From: Diospyros lotus
Taxonomy: Eukaryota > Streptophyta > Magnoliopsida > Ericales > Ebenaceae
Assembly: GCF_014633365.1 (NCBI RefSeq)
Contig: NW_026267104.1
Location: forward strand, 3,658,001 to 3,722,000
Reading direction: 5' to 3'
DNA length: 64,000 bases
Position 1 is the first letter of the stretch, and the number at the start of each line of letters is the position of its first letter. The notes beneath the pieces were generated by a model. It ran no database searches. It worked only from the letters and a program-made list of their open reading frames with translations, and was not told where the DNA came from. This document shows positions 10,870-20,680 of the stretch, one piece after another. Position numbers and translations under genes: made by a program.

Positions 10870-11518
10870 TATCAATTTTGTAGAAGATAGTTTCATCTCC
10901 AGTCATGATTGTTAGTCACTATATATCTAGATACCATTTGACCTTCTTTTCTTCTTGGTAGATTAACTAGCATAGAACAAATATTGTTGCTCTTTCTCCA
11001 TTTCTTCAGTATACTTGGCCTGATGATTTTTGCTGACATTCCCTCTCAATATGCCTATTTTTTTTGCAATTTTGGCATTTTGTCTTTCCAAGATGCCAAC
11101 AATCTTTCTCTAGGTGCGTGACTAGTCTTTTGCAAATGCTGCATGGAGGGAATTTACCCTTCTTCTCCCTTTGAATTAATATTTCTTTAATTTCCCTTGT
11201 TTCAAGAATTTTCTCCTCCAAAATTGTTTATTAATTCTCCCACCATTTTTGGAATTTTGAGACCTCATCTTGAGCTTATATAGTTTGAAAGGCTTTTTCT
11301 ATTATGTAATTATCTTGTCTACTCAACCTTTGCTCATAACCTTCTAAAGAGCTCCTTAATTCTGTCACTATTGGTGTTGAGAGATATTTTGTTTCTTCAA
11401 TTGAAGTAACAATTGAATCAAACTTCCAAGGAATATATAGTAATAAGAATTTTTTTTCAATAACTCTTTTATTAGTAAGAGTTTCCTTAATTATAGGCTC
11501 TCATGATTAATGATCTTT
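10870..11518 (-). pseudogene. Copia gag fragment (zinc-knuckle region)
   Basis: Read on the minus strand this is the C-terminal part of a plant Copia gag. A helical stretch (DSIVTSIEETKYL...ELRSSLEGYEQRL), interrupted by a stop, leads into two knuckle-like motifs (CSICKR...DCWHLGK and CQNCKKNRHIEREC). The 72-codon open piece is 11006-11221. Host sequence on both sides (CATTTGACC.. on the left and the CATGTGTATTTGGCACC block on the right) is continuous in the paralogous stretch near 53990-54030, so the fragment is an insertion of about 650 bp. No LTRs or target duplication are visible. Confidence 0.75.
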
Positions 11519-11762
11519 CACTAGCTGAAATTTATTCATGTGTATTTGGCACCTAACTAATTTTTTTTTATTAATTATATGTAATTATAATATATATATA
11601 TATATATGTATTTTTTAGCTATTAAAAATTAAAAAATTAATTTTGTAAGTTGTAATAGGCATGCGGGTATATATGTTTGTGCTCACGGGACAAACTTACA
11701 TGCCCACACTCTCACAAAACCCTAGCTAGCTAGTTGAAACGTAGGTACAATTACTTAAATAT

Positions 11763-12496
11763 CACTACAACAAAAATGATTTGTTGAGGCATCTTTTTTA
11801 GGGTATTTTTTAGAAGGTGTCCTCTAAAATACCATCTTAAGGCACAATCTAAAAAAGTGCCCCAATACAATAAATTTAATGAGGCACAACAATTAAGTGC
11901 CCTATAAAATATTATTTTAAGACACAATTTAATAAAGTGCCTCAATATAACAATTCTAATGAGGCACAACAATGAAATGCCCTAATAGACAAATATAAGT
12001 GTCTTAATAGATAAATCTAATAGGGCATAATTTTTGAAATGCCCCATTAAAATAATTCTAACAAGACACTCTGATGAAGTGCCCTAATAGACAAATCTTA
12101 AGTGCCCCAATAGAATAATTCTAATGAAACTTAGATATACTATAAAATAAACATAGACACATATATTAATAAGATGATATGTAGATTAGGTGGTCACGCG
12201 TGTGCAAGAAGAATGAAAGGTTTAGGGTTCGAGTCGAGGGAGAAGTAAGTTAGAATTAAGAGAAGCCCTTGTGGGGGATATGAAAAATAAATTTACAGTA
12301 ATTTTTGAGGCATTTTTAAGTGTCGCAACAAACTTAAATTTATAATTGTTTTTAAGGCATTTATAAGTGCCTCAATACGTTTTTGGGGCACAGTTACATG
12401 GGGCATTATTATTAATGCCCTAATAGTTAAAATGCCCCAAGAAACTATCTATTAAGGCATTTTTAAATGCCTCTTAATCCAAAATTTGTTATAGTG
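11763..12496. mobile_element. Non-autonomous CACTA (En/Spm-type) element
   Basis: It begins CACTACAACAAAAA and ends TTTGTTATAGTG, the inverted-repeat ends of CACTA elements. A TAT duplication flanks each side (11760-11762 and 12497-12499), matching the family's 3-bp target duplication. At 734 bp it has no transposase. The subterminal zones are packed with short motifs in both orientations (GAGGCAC, AAGTGCCC and variants), the arrangement in which CACTA elements bind their accessory protein. A tRNA-like B-box string (GGGTTCGAGTC, near 12221) lies in the centre. Confidence 0.9.
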
Positions 12497-12499
12497 TAT

Positions 12500-13170
12500 A
12501 TATATATATATATATATAAAAAGAGAGAGGATGATCGTTAGTGAGTTATGATCCTTAATTTATTTCAAGTCTAAGTTTCTTCTACTCCTCATTACAAACA
12601 TACTTTTACTATTATTAATATTAGGCTAAGGTTTAATAGTCTAATAAAAAGTCCCTCATGACTTTTCAATGATATAATTGGAAGGTGACGCTCCAATTAC
12701 TAAGGGGCCGCTTTTGTTAGTGGATTATTTTATTTTATTTTTGTTCTAACAAGCATTTTTAATAATTTAACAGCCCCTTCTTAGGATTTTTAATAATTTA
12801 ATTAACAGTCTCCTGTTAGGATTTGGGGTATTAAAAGTATTAGGGATAGTTAATTAGTTAATGCAAGGGGGCTGACAACTTCTCTCCCAAATCCGGGCTG
12901 ACCATTTTGCCCTGTGATAAATGACTCAAAACCATCTCTCTCTCTCTCTCCCCCTCTGTATCAGACACAACCGACTCTCTCTCACTGTTCCTCTAGCAGA
13001 CACTGTCGGCCCCACCCTCCGGCCAGCCACCAACCTTCTTGAAAACATACTTTCGATATTACGTACATTAGCCTACTGTTAAATGCTTTTGCTATTATAC
13101 TCTTTCCATGAATCTTTCTTAATTATTGGGGCTGACTATAAGACGTTTAGATTTGTTGTAGATCACTTAT
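12500..13170. repeat. Duplicated module D, copy 1
   Basis: After a (TA)n(AG)n tract (12497-12525) comes a block whose core (12690-12860, with TTAACAGCCCCTTCTTAGG, then TTAGGATTTGGGGTATTA) recurs at 43700-43890 and 51960-52140. The following part, with CATTAGCCTACTGTTAAATG and CTTAATTATTGGGGCTGACT (13040-13150), recurs at 43270-43400 and 44460-44530. No coding signal is present. The module sits just 3' of a ZF-HD remnant or in place of one. Confidence 0.7.
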
Positions 13171-13244
13171 TATCTAAGACATGGGTGCTCTCACACTTTC
13201 CGTAGCAAACTGCTTGGGAACTAGAAAGATATATATTCTGCCAT
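13171..13244 (-). pseudogene. ZF-HD remnant, first ~25 codons only, frameshifted
   Basis: From an ATG at 13242-13244 the coding strand begins like the other copies (ATGGCAGAATAT) but has a short TA insertion that shifts the frame and gives a stop. The sequence then matches the region before the finger (GGAAAGTGTGAGAGCACCCA, with the first Cys and His positions) and stops matching at 13171, where module D begins. An (AG)n tract (13250-13285) abuts the start. It is too short to encode anything. Confidence 0.75.
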
Positions 13245-13245
13245 T

Positions 13246-13249
<4 letters not shown>

Positions 13250-13286
<37 letters not shown>
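13250..13286. repeat. (AG)n tract at the 5' end of the ZF-HD remnant
   Basis: An uninterrupted AG dinucleotide run lies directly upstream (coding strand CT) of the remnant's ATG. Confidence 0.9.
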
Positions 13287-13288
<2 letters not shown>

Positions 13289-14265
13289 GAGTTGTAGATT
13301 AAGGTGTATCCATGTTGCCTAGTGTGGTCTGGGATTATATACGCAGTTGAAGGATTAAGAATGAGGGATTTGATTACTTTTATAACAAAGACATATCTGG
13401 AAGCTGATGAGAATGATTACTTACATGTTGAAAACAAATGTCATTTGAACCGTAGTTACAGAGAGATTTATAGAGAGGTCCCTGTCGTGGGCAGGTTGGC
13501 AAAAACGAAGTTTTATTTGTTGCCTAGAGAGCTAAACATTTGTTTCACTCCACTGCTAGTTGAATTATAAGCCCAAAGTGTTGTAATTCTCAAACACATT
13601 TATAATTTTGTTTTAACAGAAAATGTACTACAAACACATTTATAATTTAGTTTTATAATTTAAAAACTCAATTAATTAGATGTGTTTAATCGAGACAGAG
13701 AGAGAGAAAAAGAGGGGGGGGGGGGGGGGGGGTTCGTGAGAGGTAGAGAGAGTCATGTGAGACAGAGAGAGTGAGACGGAGGGGGGGAGGGAGGGAGGAA
13801 AAAGAATGAGTGGATGGAAAAGGTAAAAAATATTTGGGTAGCCAAGGGGGTAGCCTAGCTAGAGGGGAAAAGTAGCATTTCTCTAAACTTTTCTATCGTT
13901 GCGTTGCATCTGATTATGCACAGCAAGATATATTAATTAGCAACAACAATCTTCTTACTGCTGTTTCTATTACTACCATATACACCCCATGCAGACCAGG
14001 ACTCACCTTAAGAAAGGGTCAGTGCCCTAACTGTTGTAAACCCAAGGAGGAGCCTTTTATTCTTTTATGAGATAAACAAAGCACACATTACAGTACATTT
14101 TCATGGGAAGAAAACATATATAGCAAAACACACACGGACAAATTAAGAAGCAAATTAGAACACACACTGATACGAAAAAACAGCCCATATTTAGCAAACT
14201 CAATTCTTTGGCATCCCATAGGAAAACACACACAGAAAAACCCACAAATAAATATTAGGCCATCA
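13287..14265. other. Promoter remnant, duplicated segment and ZF-HD 3' flank
   Basis: A ZF-HD promoter-like stretch (coding-strand GTATATAATCCC near 13330-13340) is followed by the segment containing GAAGCTGATGAGAATGATTA, which also occurs at 22450 and 51185. The purine-rich block follows. From about 14045 lies the 3' flank of the ZF-HD gene at 14266, repeated at 44990-45190 and 49970-50180. No separate gene is seen. Confidence 0.55.
13714..13732. repeat. Poly-G run (19 bases)
   Basis: Nineteen consecutive G on the plus strand lie within a purine-rich block (13690-13810). The run could form a G-quadruplex and is prone to length error in sequencing. Confidence 0.85.
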
Positions 14266-14367
14266 TCAACTCTTTCTCTGCCCAGCCTTCTTGTTCTTGA
14301 CCCAGATCTTGTAATTTAATTCTTGAACTCCTATCTCTTGGCAAAACTTATTGATTCTTGCTCTGTC

Positions 14368-14372
14368 CCTTT
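14368..14372. repeat. Target-site duplication CCTTT, left copy
   Basis: CCTTT precedes the 5' LTR and is repeated right after the 3' LTR at 20404-20408. Removing one copy and the element restores the homeodomain reading frame. Confidence 0.95.
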
Positions 14373-14683
14373 TGTTGGAGTTAGCAAACCAGGTCTGTGT
14401 GTTTGACTGGGTCTGTAGAAAGATGGAAGAATAATGGCCTTGTTTGTAGGCAGGTTAGTTGAAGACCTTTTCTTCAGCAGATAGTTTGGTTGTTAGCAAC
14501 GTATTAATTTGTTTTTGATTTATGCTTTATTTCCTCCTTGTAATTCGCATGTAATATCCCTATAAATGGGTTTTGCAAAGTTCAGTTCAATAACACAACA
14601 GAGAGTTTGTGATTAGTTTGTTTTCCTTTATTCTTGTACTTGAGAGTTCAACTTGGTGAAAGCCCAGATAAATAAAACCAACA
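14373..14683 (+). repeat. 5' LTR of the Copia element
   Basis: 311 bp, beginning TGTTGGAG and ending CCAACA, with a TATAAAT box at 14561-14567 that would drive element transcription. It is identical to the LTR at 20093-20403 except for T versus C in the final AA(T/C)AAAACC stretch. Confidence 0.95.
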
Positions 14684-14685
14684 AG

Positions 14686-14697
14686 TGGTATCAGAGC
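14686..14697 (+). promoter_or_regulatory. Primer-binding site (initiator tRNA-Met)
   Basis: TGGTATCAGAGC lies two bases after the 5' LTR and is complementary to the 3' end of plant initiator tRNA-Met, the usual Copia primer. Confidence 0.92.
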
Positions 14698-14715
14698 TTT
14701 TCACGATCTTGGGAG

Positions 14716-15482
14716 ATGGCGTCCAACCTGGTTCAACTACAAGTACCCGAGTTAAAGAAAGACAACTACAGCAAATGGTGCATTCAATTCAAGGCGTTAT
14801 TTGGTTCCCAAGATCTGTGGGATATAGTCAGCAATGGCTATATTGAGATATTGAGCCTACTGCTGAGCAAGAAAGTAAGTATACTCAGGAGCAGAAGAAT
14901 ACTCTAAAGGATCAAAGAAAGAAGGACAAGAAGGCCCTGTTCTTACTTTATCAGGGACTGGAGGATGACACGTTTGAAAAGATCTCAGAAGCTATCACTA
15001 GCAAAGAGGTGTGGGACAAGTTGGGAATCATCTACAAAGGTGTAGAACGAGTGAAGAAAGTACGTCTACAGACGTTGAGATGTGAATTTGAAGAAGCTCA
15101 CATGAAGGAAGGTGAAACTGTGTCAGATTATCACTCCAATCTGCTTGGAATTGTCCATCAGATGCGACGAAATGGAGAGAAGCTCGATGATAGTCGAGTG
15201 AATGAGAAGATGTTACGATCATTAACCTCAAATTTTGACTATGTCGTAACAGCAATAGAAGAGTCAAAAGATGTGGAAGCTATGAGCACAGAGGAGCTGC
15301 TCGGATCACTTCGAGTACACGAGTTACGCATTCGGAAAAATGGAGAGGGCACTACTATTGAACATGCTTTGAAATCAAAGCTTGTCCTCGACTGGAGGAC
15401 GAGGAAGGGGACGTGGAGGCTTTTCTTATCGAGGCAGAGGAGGTCGTGGCAGCCCGGTGCAGGCAAGAGGGACTCAGTATGA
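14716..15482 (+). pseudogene. Copia gag, frameshifted
   Basis: The structural protein that packages element RNA. The ATG at 14716 starts MASNLVQLQVPELKKDNYSK, typical of the plant Copia gag N-terminus (UBN2 type). The frame is lost where ATATTGAG is duplicated in tandem near 14845; the correct frame continues from there (KEVWDKLGIIYKG, VRLQTLRCEFEEAHMKEGE, FDYVVTAIEESKD). It is lost again near 15385 just before the Gly/Arg-rich stretch and zinc knuckle, which continue in the pol frame. It cannot give a full gag. Confidence 0.88.
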
Positions 15483-16974
15483 TGAAAAGAAAGTGAATGT
15501 ACAATGCTGGAATTGCAAGCAATATGGGCATTATGCCTCTGATTGTTCAACCAAGAATGACAAGATGGCCAATTTTGCTATAGAGTCAAGTGATACTTTT
15601 GATGAACCGACATTACTACTTGTTGAAGGATCAAACATTTCAAATGAGAAGCCAACGTTACTAGTAGTTGGAAGTGAGACACTCAAAGAAGGTAATATTT
15701 GGTATCTAGACTCAGGTGCAAGCAACCATATGTGTGGAAGACGGGACTTCTTCATAGCGTTGCAAGAACTTGCAGGTGGGACTGTCAGTTTAGGAGATGG
15801 ATCAAAGCTACAAGTGGCTGGTATGGGAAAGGTAGCTATTTATCAGAAAGATGGCTCTACTGCACATATTTCCAATGTTTACTATATTCCTAACATGAAG
15901 AGCAATATTTTGAGTCTTGGACAACTACTTCAGAAGGGACATGTGATCGATATGGAGGGGGATTGGTTAGAGTTGAGAAATGTTGAGAAACAACTCATTG
16001 CTCGAGTTCAGATGTCTCACAATCGAATGTTTCCTTTACATTTAAATATAATGTCAGGAAATTGCCTTTCCACCCACCTTGAGAATGAAACTGAGAAATG
16101 GCATCTGCGTTATGGGCATCTTCATATGCATGGGCTACAATTATTACACAAAGAGGGTATGGTAAAAGGACTGCCCAGCATTAATGAGCTAGATCATGTG
16201 TGTTCTACTTGTATTCTTGGGAAGCAGACGCAATAACCCTTTTCTACCAAAGAAAGATGGAGAGCTACAACACCATTGCAACTTGTCCATACAGACTTGT
16301 GTGGGCCGTTTGAGCCTATATCAATTAGAGGTAATAGATATTTTATTACTTTCATTGACGATTTTAGTAGGAAGATTTGGGTTTATTTTCTTAAAGACAA
16401 ATCTGCTGCATTTGAGGTGTTCCAAAATTTCAAAACTTACGCTGAAAATGAGAGTGCCAATAAGCTTGTCACTATAAGATCAGACCGAGGAGGGGAGTAC
16501 ACCTCCACTGTTTTCCAAACGTTTTGCAGGGATAATGGAATCAAACATCAGCTTACTACTGCCTATACTCCACAACAGAATGACACCGCAGAACGGAAGA
16601 ATCGCACCATTATGGATATGACCAGAACTCTACTCAAAGAAAAAATGTTGCCAAAAGAGTTCTGGGCTGCAGCTGTTGCATGTGCAGTATACTTGCTGAA
16701 TAGATGTCCTACGAAGAGTGTCCAGCACAAGACCCCTCATGAAGCATGGAGTGGAATAAAGCCTAGTGTATCACATCTTAAAATTTTCGGATGTGTTGCC
16801 TATGCTCAAATACTTGAGGCTCGACGGCACAAGCTTGATGATCATGGAGTGCGATGTATATTTGTGGGTTATAGTGAAGACTCCAAGGCTTACAAATTGT
16901 ATAATCCATTGACAAAGAAGCTTCTAATTAGTCGGGATGTTGTTTTTGATGAGGTAGCTGCATGGGAGTGGGAC
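15382..16974 (+). pseudogene. Copia zinc knuckle, protease and integrase, one stop
   Basis: In order: a GRGRGG stretch, a CCHC knuckle (CWNCKQYGHYASDC, 15505-15546), the aspartic protease motif WYLDSGASNHMCG (about 15699), a GAG-pre-integrase block (WHLRYGHLHMHGL), and an integrase core with its catalytic acidic residues (HTDLCG, SDRGGEY, and the Glu of AERKN). A TAA at 16234-16236 interrupts the frame between pre-integrase and integrase. The frame ends at 16974, where the nested element is inserted just after FDEVAAWEWD. All recognisable catalytic residues are present despite the stop. Confidence 0.9.
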
Positions 16975-17290
16975 TGTTAAATATTTGCTTTATGGAATGC
17001 ACGTGACTTTTCTAAATTATTGTTCCAGATATTTAAATAAACTTGCCTAGTCAATTGTATTCCTATTCTAAAGGAATTTGTTAGATGTGCAGCGATATTC
17101 AGGATCGTGTTGCTTTATTTCCGTGAACGGCACCAACTTTCAGTTTGTAAATCAGCTATATATATGAGCTAATAGTTGAATAAAATTAATTATCTGGACT
17201 GCAGCATATCTATTCCTTTTAGTGTCTTCTGCCGGCTGTAGCTGCTCTGTTCATCTTCATTCATCTTATTTGTCTTCTAAAAACTTTCAA
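16975..17290 (+). repeat. LTR of the nested Copia, plus orientation
   Basis: 316 bp from TGTTAAATATTTGC to AAAACTTTCA, followed after two bases by TGGTATCAGAGC. It is unrelated in sequence to the host element's LTR, so this is a different Copia family. Confidence 0.9.
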
Positions 17291-17292
17291 TT

Positions 17293-17304
17293 GGTATCAG
17301 AGCA
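17293..17304 (+). promoter_or_regulatory. Primer-binding site of the nested Copia
   Basis: TGGTATCAGAGC, complementary to the initiator tRNA-Met 3' end, lies two bases after the nested LTR. Confidence 0.9.
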
Positions 17305-17363
17305 TTTTTTCTTGAGGGATCTGTGAGTGATAAGATCATCAAACACTATTCATAAACACAAAA

Positions 17364-17903
17364 ATGTCAAACATAGAAGGAGAAAATTACAACATGTGGG
17401 CTGTTCGAATGGAAGCTTACCTAGAAGCTTTGGATCTCTGGGAAGCAGTGGAAGAAGATTATGTAGTTCCTCCGCTGCCGGCTAACCCCACCATCGCTCA
17501 AATTAAGAATCACAAGGAAAGAAGAACCAGGAAATCAAAGGCAAAAGCTTGTTTGTTTGCTGCTGTTTCAACAACTGTATTCTCGCGAATTATGTCTCTC
17601 AAAACAGCAAAAGAAATCTGGGATTTTTTGAAGAAAGAATTTGAAGGAGATGACAGAATAAAGGGCATGAAGGTGCTGAACCTAATAAGAGAATTTAAGA
17701 TGCAAAAAATGAAAGAATCAGAGACAATCAAAGAATACTCTGATAGATTACTTAGCATAGCCAACAAGGTAAGGTTATTTGGCACTGAATTTCCTGATTC
17801 TAGGATTGTTGAAAAAATTCTTGTAACCGTTCCAGAAAAATATGAAGCTTCAATAACCTCCTTGGAAAACACAAAGGATCTGTCCAAGATCACTTTGGCA
17901 GAA
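17364..17903 (+). pseudogene. Nested Copia gag, C-terminally truncated
   Basis: An uninterrupted gag N-terminal region of 180 codons starts at ATG 17364 (MSNIEGENYNMWAVRMEAYL). It has the plant Copia gag layout: WAVRMEAYLEALDLWEAV, AKEIWDFLKKEF, RIVEKILVTVPEKYE, and ends at ITLAE. The frame then runs on into inverted LTR sequence and stops at 17976-17978, which is not natural protein. The zinc knuckle and all of pol up to RNase H are lost. Confidence 0.88.
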
Positions 17904-18153
17904 GACACTAAAAGGAATAGATATGCTGCAGTCCAGATAATTAATTTTATTCAACTATCAGCTCATATATATAGCTGATTTACAAACTGAAAGTTGGTGC
18001 CGTTCACGAAAATAAAGCAACATGATCCTGAATATCGCTGCACATCTAACAAATTCTTTTAGAATAGGAATACAATTGACTAGGCAAGTTCATTTAAATA
18101 TCTGGAACAAGAATTTAGAAAAGTCACGTGCATTCCATAAAGCAAATATTTAA
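17897..18153 (-). repeat. Inverted LTR fragment of the nested Copia
   Basis: Reverse complement of the first ~257 bases of the LTR at 16975. It differs at six positions by my base-by-base comparison. It ends at 18153 (complement of TGTTAAATATTTGC). Confidence 0.92.
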
Positions 18154-18305
18154 CACTCCTCCTTGCTTTAGGAACTGCACACTCCAATTCTTTGCCTTTA
18201 GAAGTTCAAATTTGCTGACTGAAAGTTGCTTTGTAAACAGGTCTGCTAGCTGGTCTTCGGACTTGCAGTAGACTAAAGTTACATCTCCATTTTGCTGCAC
18301 TTCAT
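18154..18305 (-). pseudogene. Copia RNase H C-terminus, inverted
   Basis: On the minus strand the peptide contains [29 protein letters not shown] and SKFELLKAKNW, the characteristic end of plant Copia RNase H, followed by a purine-rich stretch (CAAGGAGGAG) directly before the LTR. It belongs to the nested element and lies opposite to that element's own gag. Confidence 0.88.
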
Positions 18306-18309
18306 GGAA

Positions 18310-20080
18310 GATCACCAAGGTGTAGAAGAGACACCAGCTGTAACACCAATTGCAACACCATTATCGGCTCAGATTTCTCCACAATCAGCAGCCGATGGTG
18401 TCACCTCTCAATCTAGCTCACCATCTCCTTTACATACAAGGAGTCTAACAGACTTATATGAAGTGACTCATGAGATCAATTTTGATGAAGATAGTGATTC
18501 AAATTTGTTGTGTTTATCTGTTGACCATGAGCCTCTCAATTTTCATGAGGCAAATGAACAAGACTGCTGGAAGATTGCTATGAAAGAAGAGATTCAGGCT
18601 CTTGAGAAAAACAACACCTGGACACTCACTGAACTTCCTCCACATCACAAGGCAATTGGTGTAAAATGGGTTTATAAGATTAAGAAAGCTGCAGATGGTA
18701 GTATTGATCGCTACAAGGCAAGGCTGGTAGCAAAAGGGTATCGACAAAAATATGGGATCGATTATCATGAGGTATTTGCACCAGTAATTCGATTTGATAC
18801 TGTGAGACTTATTATTTCAATTGCAGCAACTCAAAGGTGGAAGATATATCAACTTGACGTTAAGTCCGCATTTCTTAATGGAACACTTGAGGAAGAGGTG
18901 TATGTACAACAACCAGAAGGGTTTTGTGTACCAGGAGATGAGAGTAAAGTTTATCACTTGAAGAAAGCTTTGTATGGGCTCAAACAAGCTCCTAGAGCTT
19001 GGAACTCAAGAATAGATGGGTATCTCAGAAATGATGGTTTTGAGCAGTGTACATAGGAGCATTCAATGTATACCAAGGAAGTCAAACATGGCAAATTCAT
19101 GGTGGTGTGTATCTATGTGGATGATCTATTGTTCACAGGAAATAGTGAAGACATGTTTTATCATTTCAAGCAGAACATGTTCCGGGAATTCGAAATGACT
19201 GACATTAGACTTATGTCTTATTTTCTGGGTATCCAGGTACATCAAACTGATGCTGGAATTTCTCTTTCTCAGAAGAAATATATGGGAGAGATACTTGGAA
19301 AAGTTCAAGATGAGTAATTGTAGCTCAGTTAATACTCCTGTTGTGACAAATCATATACTATCCATAGAAGGTGAAGGAGATACGGTTGATTCAACACAAT
19401 ACAAGAGCTTAATTGGAAGCCTGAGATTTTTAACAACAACAAGACCTGACATAGTATATGGGGTGGGTTTACTGAGCCGTTATATGGAGACACCAATGGA
19501 GTCACACTGGCAAGCAGCAAAGCGAATACTAAGGTATATCAAAGGAACCTTAAATTTTGGTCTTTATTATGCATGTGGAGAAAAGTTTGAGCTGAAAGGA
19601 TACTCGGATAGTGATTGGGGACGTGATCCAGTAGAAAAGAAAAGTACCACAGGGAATGTATTTTTTGGATCTTCAACTGCTTTCTCTTGGTCATCAAAGA
19701 AACAGAGTATTGTAGCATTATCCTCTTGTGAAGCAGAATATGTTGCTGCTGCCTCTACAGTATGTAAGGCAATATGGTTGAAGAATCTGCTGGGAGCATT
19801 AAAGTATCCACAGCAAGACCCAGTTCAAATTTATGTAGACAATGTATCAGCAATCAAGCTTGCTCCGGTGCAACATGGTAGAATCAAACATATTGATACC
19901 AGGTTCCATTTCATTCGAGATCATGTTAAACAGAGAACGGTGGAGTTAGCTTACTGTCATACTCTTGAGCAAGTAGCAGACATATTTACCAAACCATTGC
20001 CGTTTAAAAGCTTCACAAAATTGAGAGATATGCTTGGTATAAAGGAAGTCAAACTTGAAGGAGAGCTCAATCAGACCTAG
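18310..20080 (+). pseudogene. Host Copia RT and RNase H, stop and frameshift
   Basis: Pol resumes with HQGVEETP and enters [60 protein letters not shown] at 19054-19056 interrupts it, and the catalytic YVDD follows at 19114-19125. A one-base G insertion near 19300 (CTTGGAAAAG) shifts the frame. RNase H continues in the new frame (DSDWGRD, ALSSCEAEYVAAAS, DNVSAIKL, HTLEQVADIFTKPL) to the stop at 20078-20080. The catalytic residues are readable, but the frame is not continuous. Confidence 0.9.
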
Positions 20081-20083
20081 TTT

Positions 20084-20092
20084 GAAGGAGAA
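20084..20092 (+). promoter_or_regulatory. Polypurine tract before the 3' LTR
   Basis: GAAGGAGAA lies immediately before the 3' LTR, the expected primer for plus-strand DNA synthesis. Confidence 0.8.
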
Positions 20093-20403
20093 TGTTGGAG
20101 TTAGCAAACCAGGTCTGTGTGTTTGACTGGGTCTGTAGAAAGATGGAAGAATAATGGCCTTGTTTGTAGGCAGGTTAGTTGAAGACCTTTTCTTCAGCAG
20201 ATAGTTTGGTTGTTAGCAACGTATTAATTTGTTTTTGATTTATGCTTTATTTCCTCCTTGTAATTCGCATGTAATATCCCTATAAATGGGTTTTGCAAAG
20301 TTCAGTTCAATAACACAACAGAGAGTTTGTGATTAGTTTGTTTTCCTTTATTCTTGTACTTGAGAGTTCAACTTGGTGAAAGCCCAGATAAACAAAACCA
20401 ACA
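20093..20403 (+). repeat. 3' LTR of the Copia element
   Basis: 311 bp, identical to the LTR at 14373-14683 at 310 positions. It is followed by the target duplication CCTTT (20404-20408). Confidence 0.95.
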
Positions 20404-20680
20404 CCTTTTAGGTGTTCGCCACCCAGAATCTTGAGCAAATTCTATCATCTTGGCCAGCTGCTCCTCAGTGAACTTTGTCCTTTTTCTCTTCGCTCCAGCC
20501 GCCTCCGACGAAGCCTCCGCTGCCAGTGGAGGTGGTTGTGGTGGTGATAATGATGGTGATTTCTCTATAACATCGAGCCAGAAAGATTTTTCCCAGAAAG
20601 ATTCTTTTCCATTGCTGATAGCCACCCTGTCCCAGAGGTCAGGCCAGAAAGATTCATTTTCGTCGCTGATAGGCATCTCC

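Larger units (their letters stand above)
16975..18305. mobile_element. Nested second Copia, internally rearranged into a foldback
   Basis: Inserted in the integrase C-terminal region of the host Copia. It reads LTR (plus, 16975-17290), primer site (17293-17304), the first 180 codons of gag (plus), then an inverted block: LTR (minus, 17897-18153) and the end of RNase H (minus, 18154 to about 18305). Everything between gag and RNase H is missing. The two LTR pieces form ~257-bp inverted arms. The gag/LTR join lies in a 7-bp stretch GGCAGAA (17897-17903) shared by both parental sequences. I found no clear target duplication; the right edge, where host pol resumes (about HQGVEETP), is accurate to about 10 bp. 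Confidence 0.88.
14373..20403 (+). mobile_element. Ty1/Copia LTR retrotransposon, 6.03 kb, recently inserted but defective
   Basis: It has two 311-bp LTRs, a tRNA-Met primer site (14686-14697), gag, protease, integrase, RT and RNase H in Copia order on the plus strand, and a purine tract before the 3' LTR. A 5-bp duplication CCTTT lies on both sides (14368-14372 and 20404-20408), inside the ZF-HD homeodomain. The LTRs differ at one base only. The coding part is broken: an 8-bp tandem duplication in gag (ATATTGAG twice, near 14845), a frameshift near 15385, stops at 16234-16236 and 19054-19056, a 1-base insertion near 19300, and a nested rearranged Copia at 16975 to about 18305. It therefore must have moved using proteins from another copy. 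Confidence 0.95.

Noticed and set aside
12175..12260. tRNA-like B box (GGGTTCGAGTC) inside the CACTA element, possible SINE
   Set aside because: No convincing A box at the right distance, no A-rich tail and no flanking duplication.
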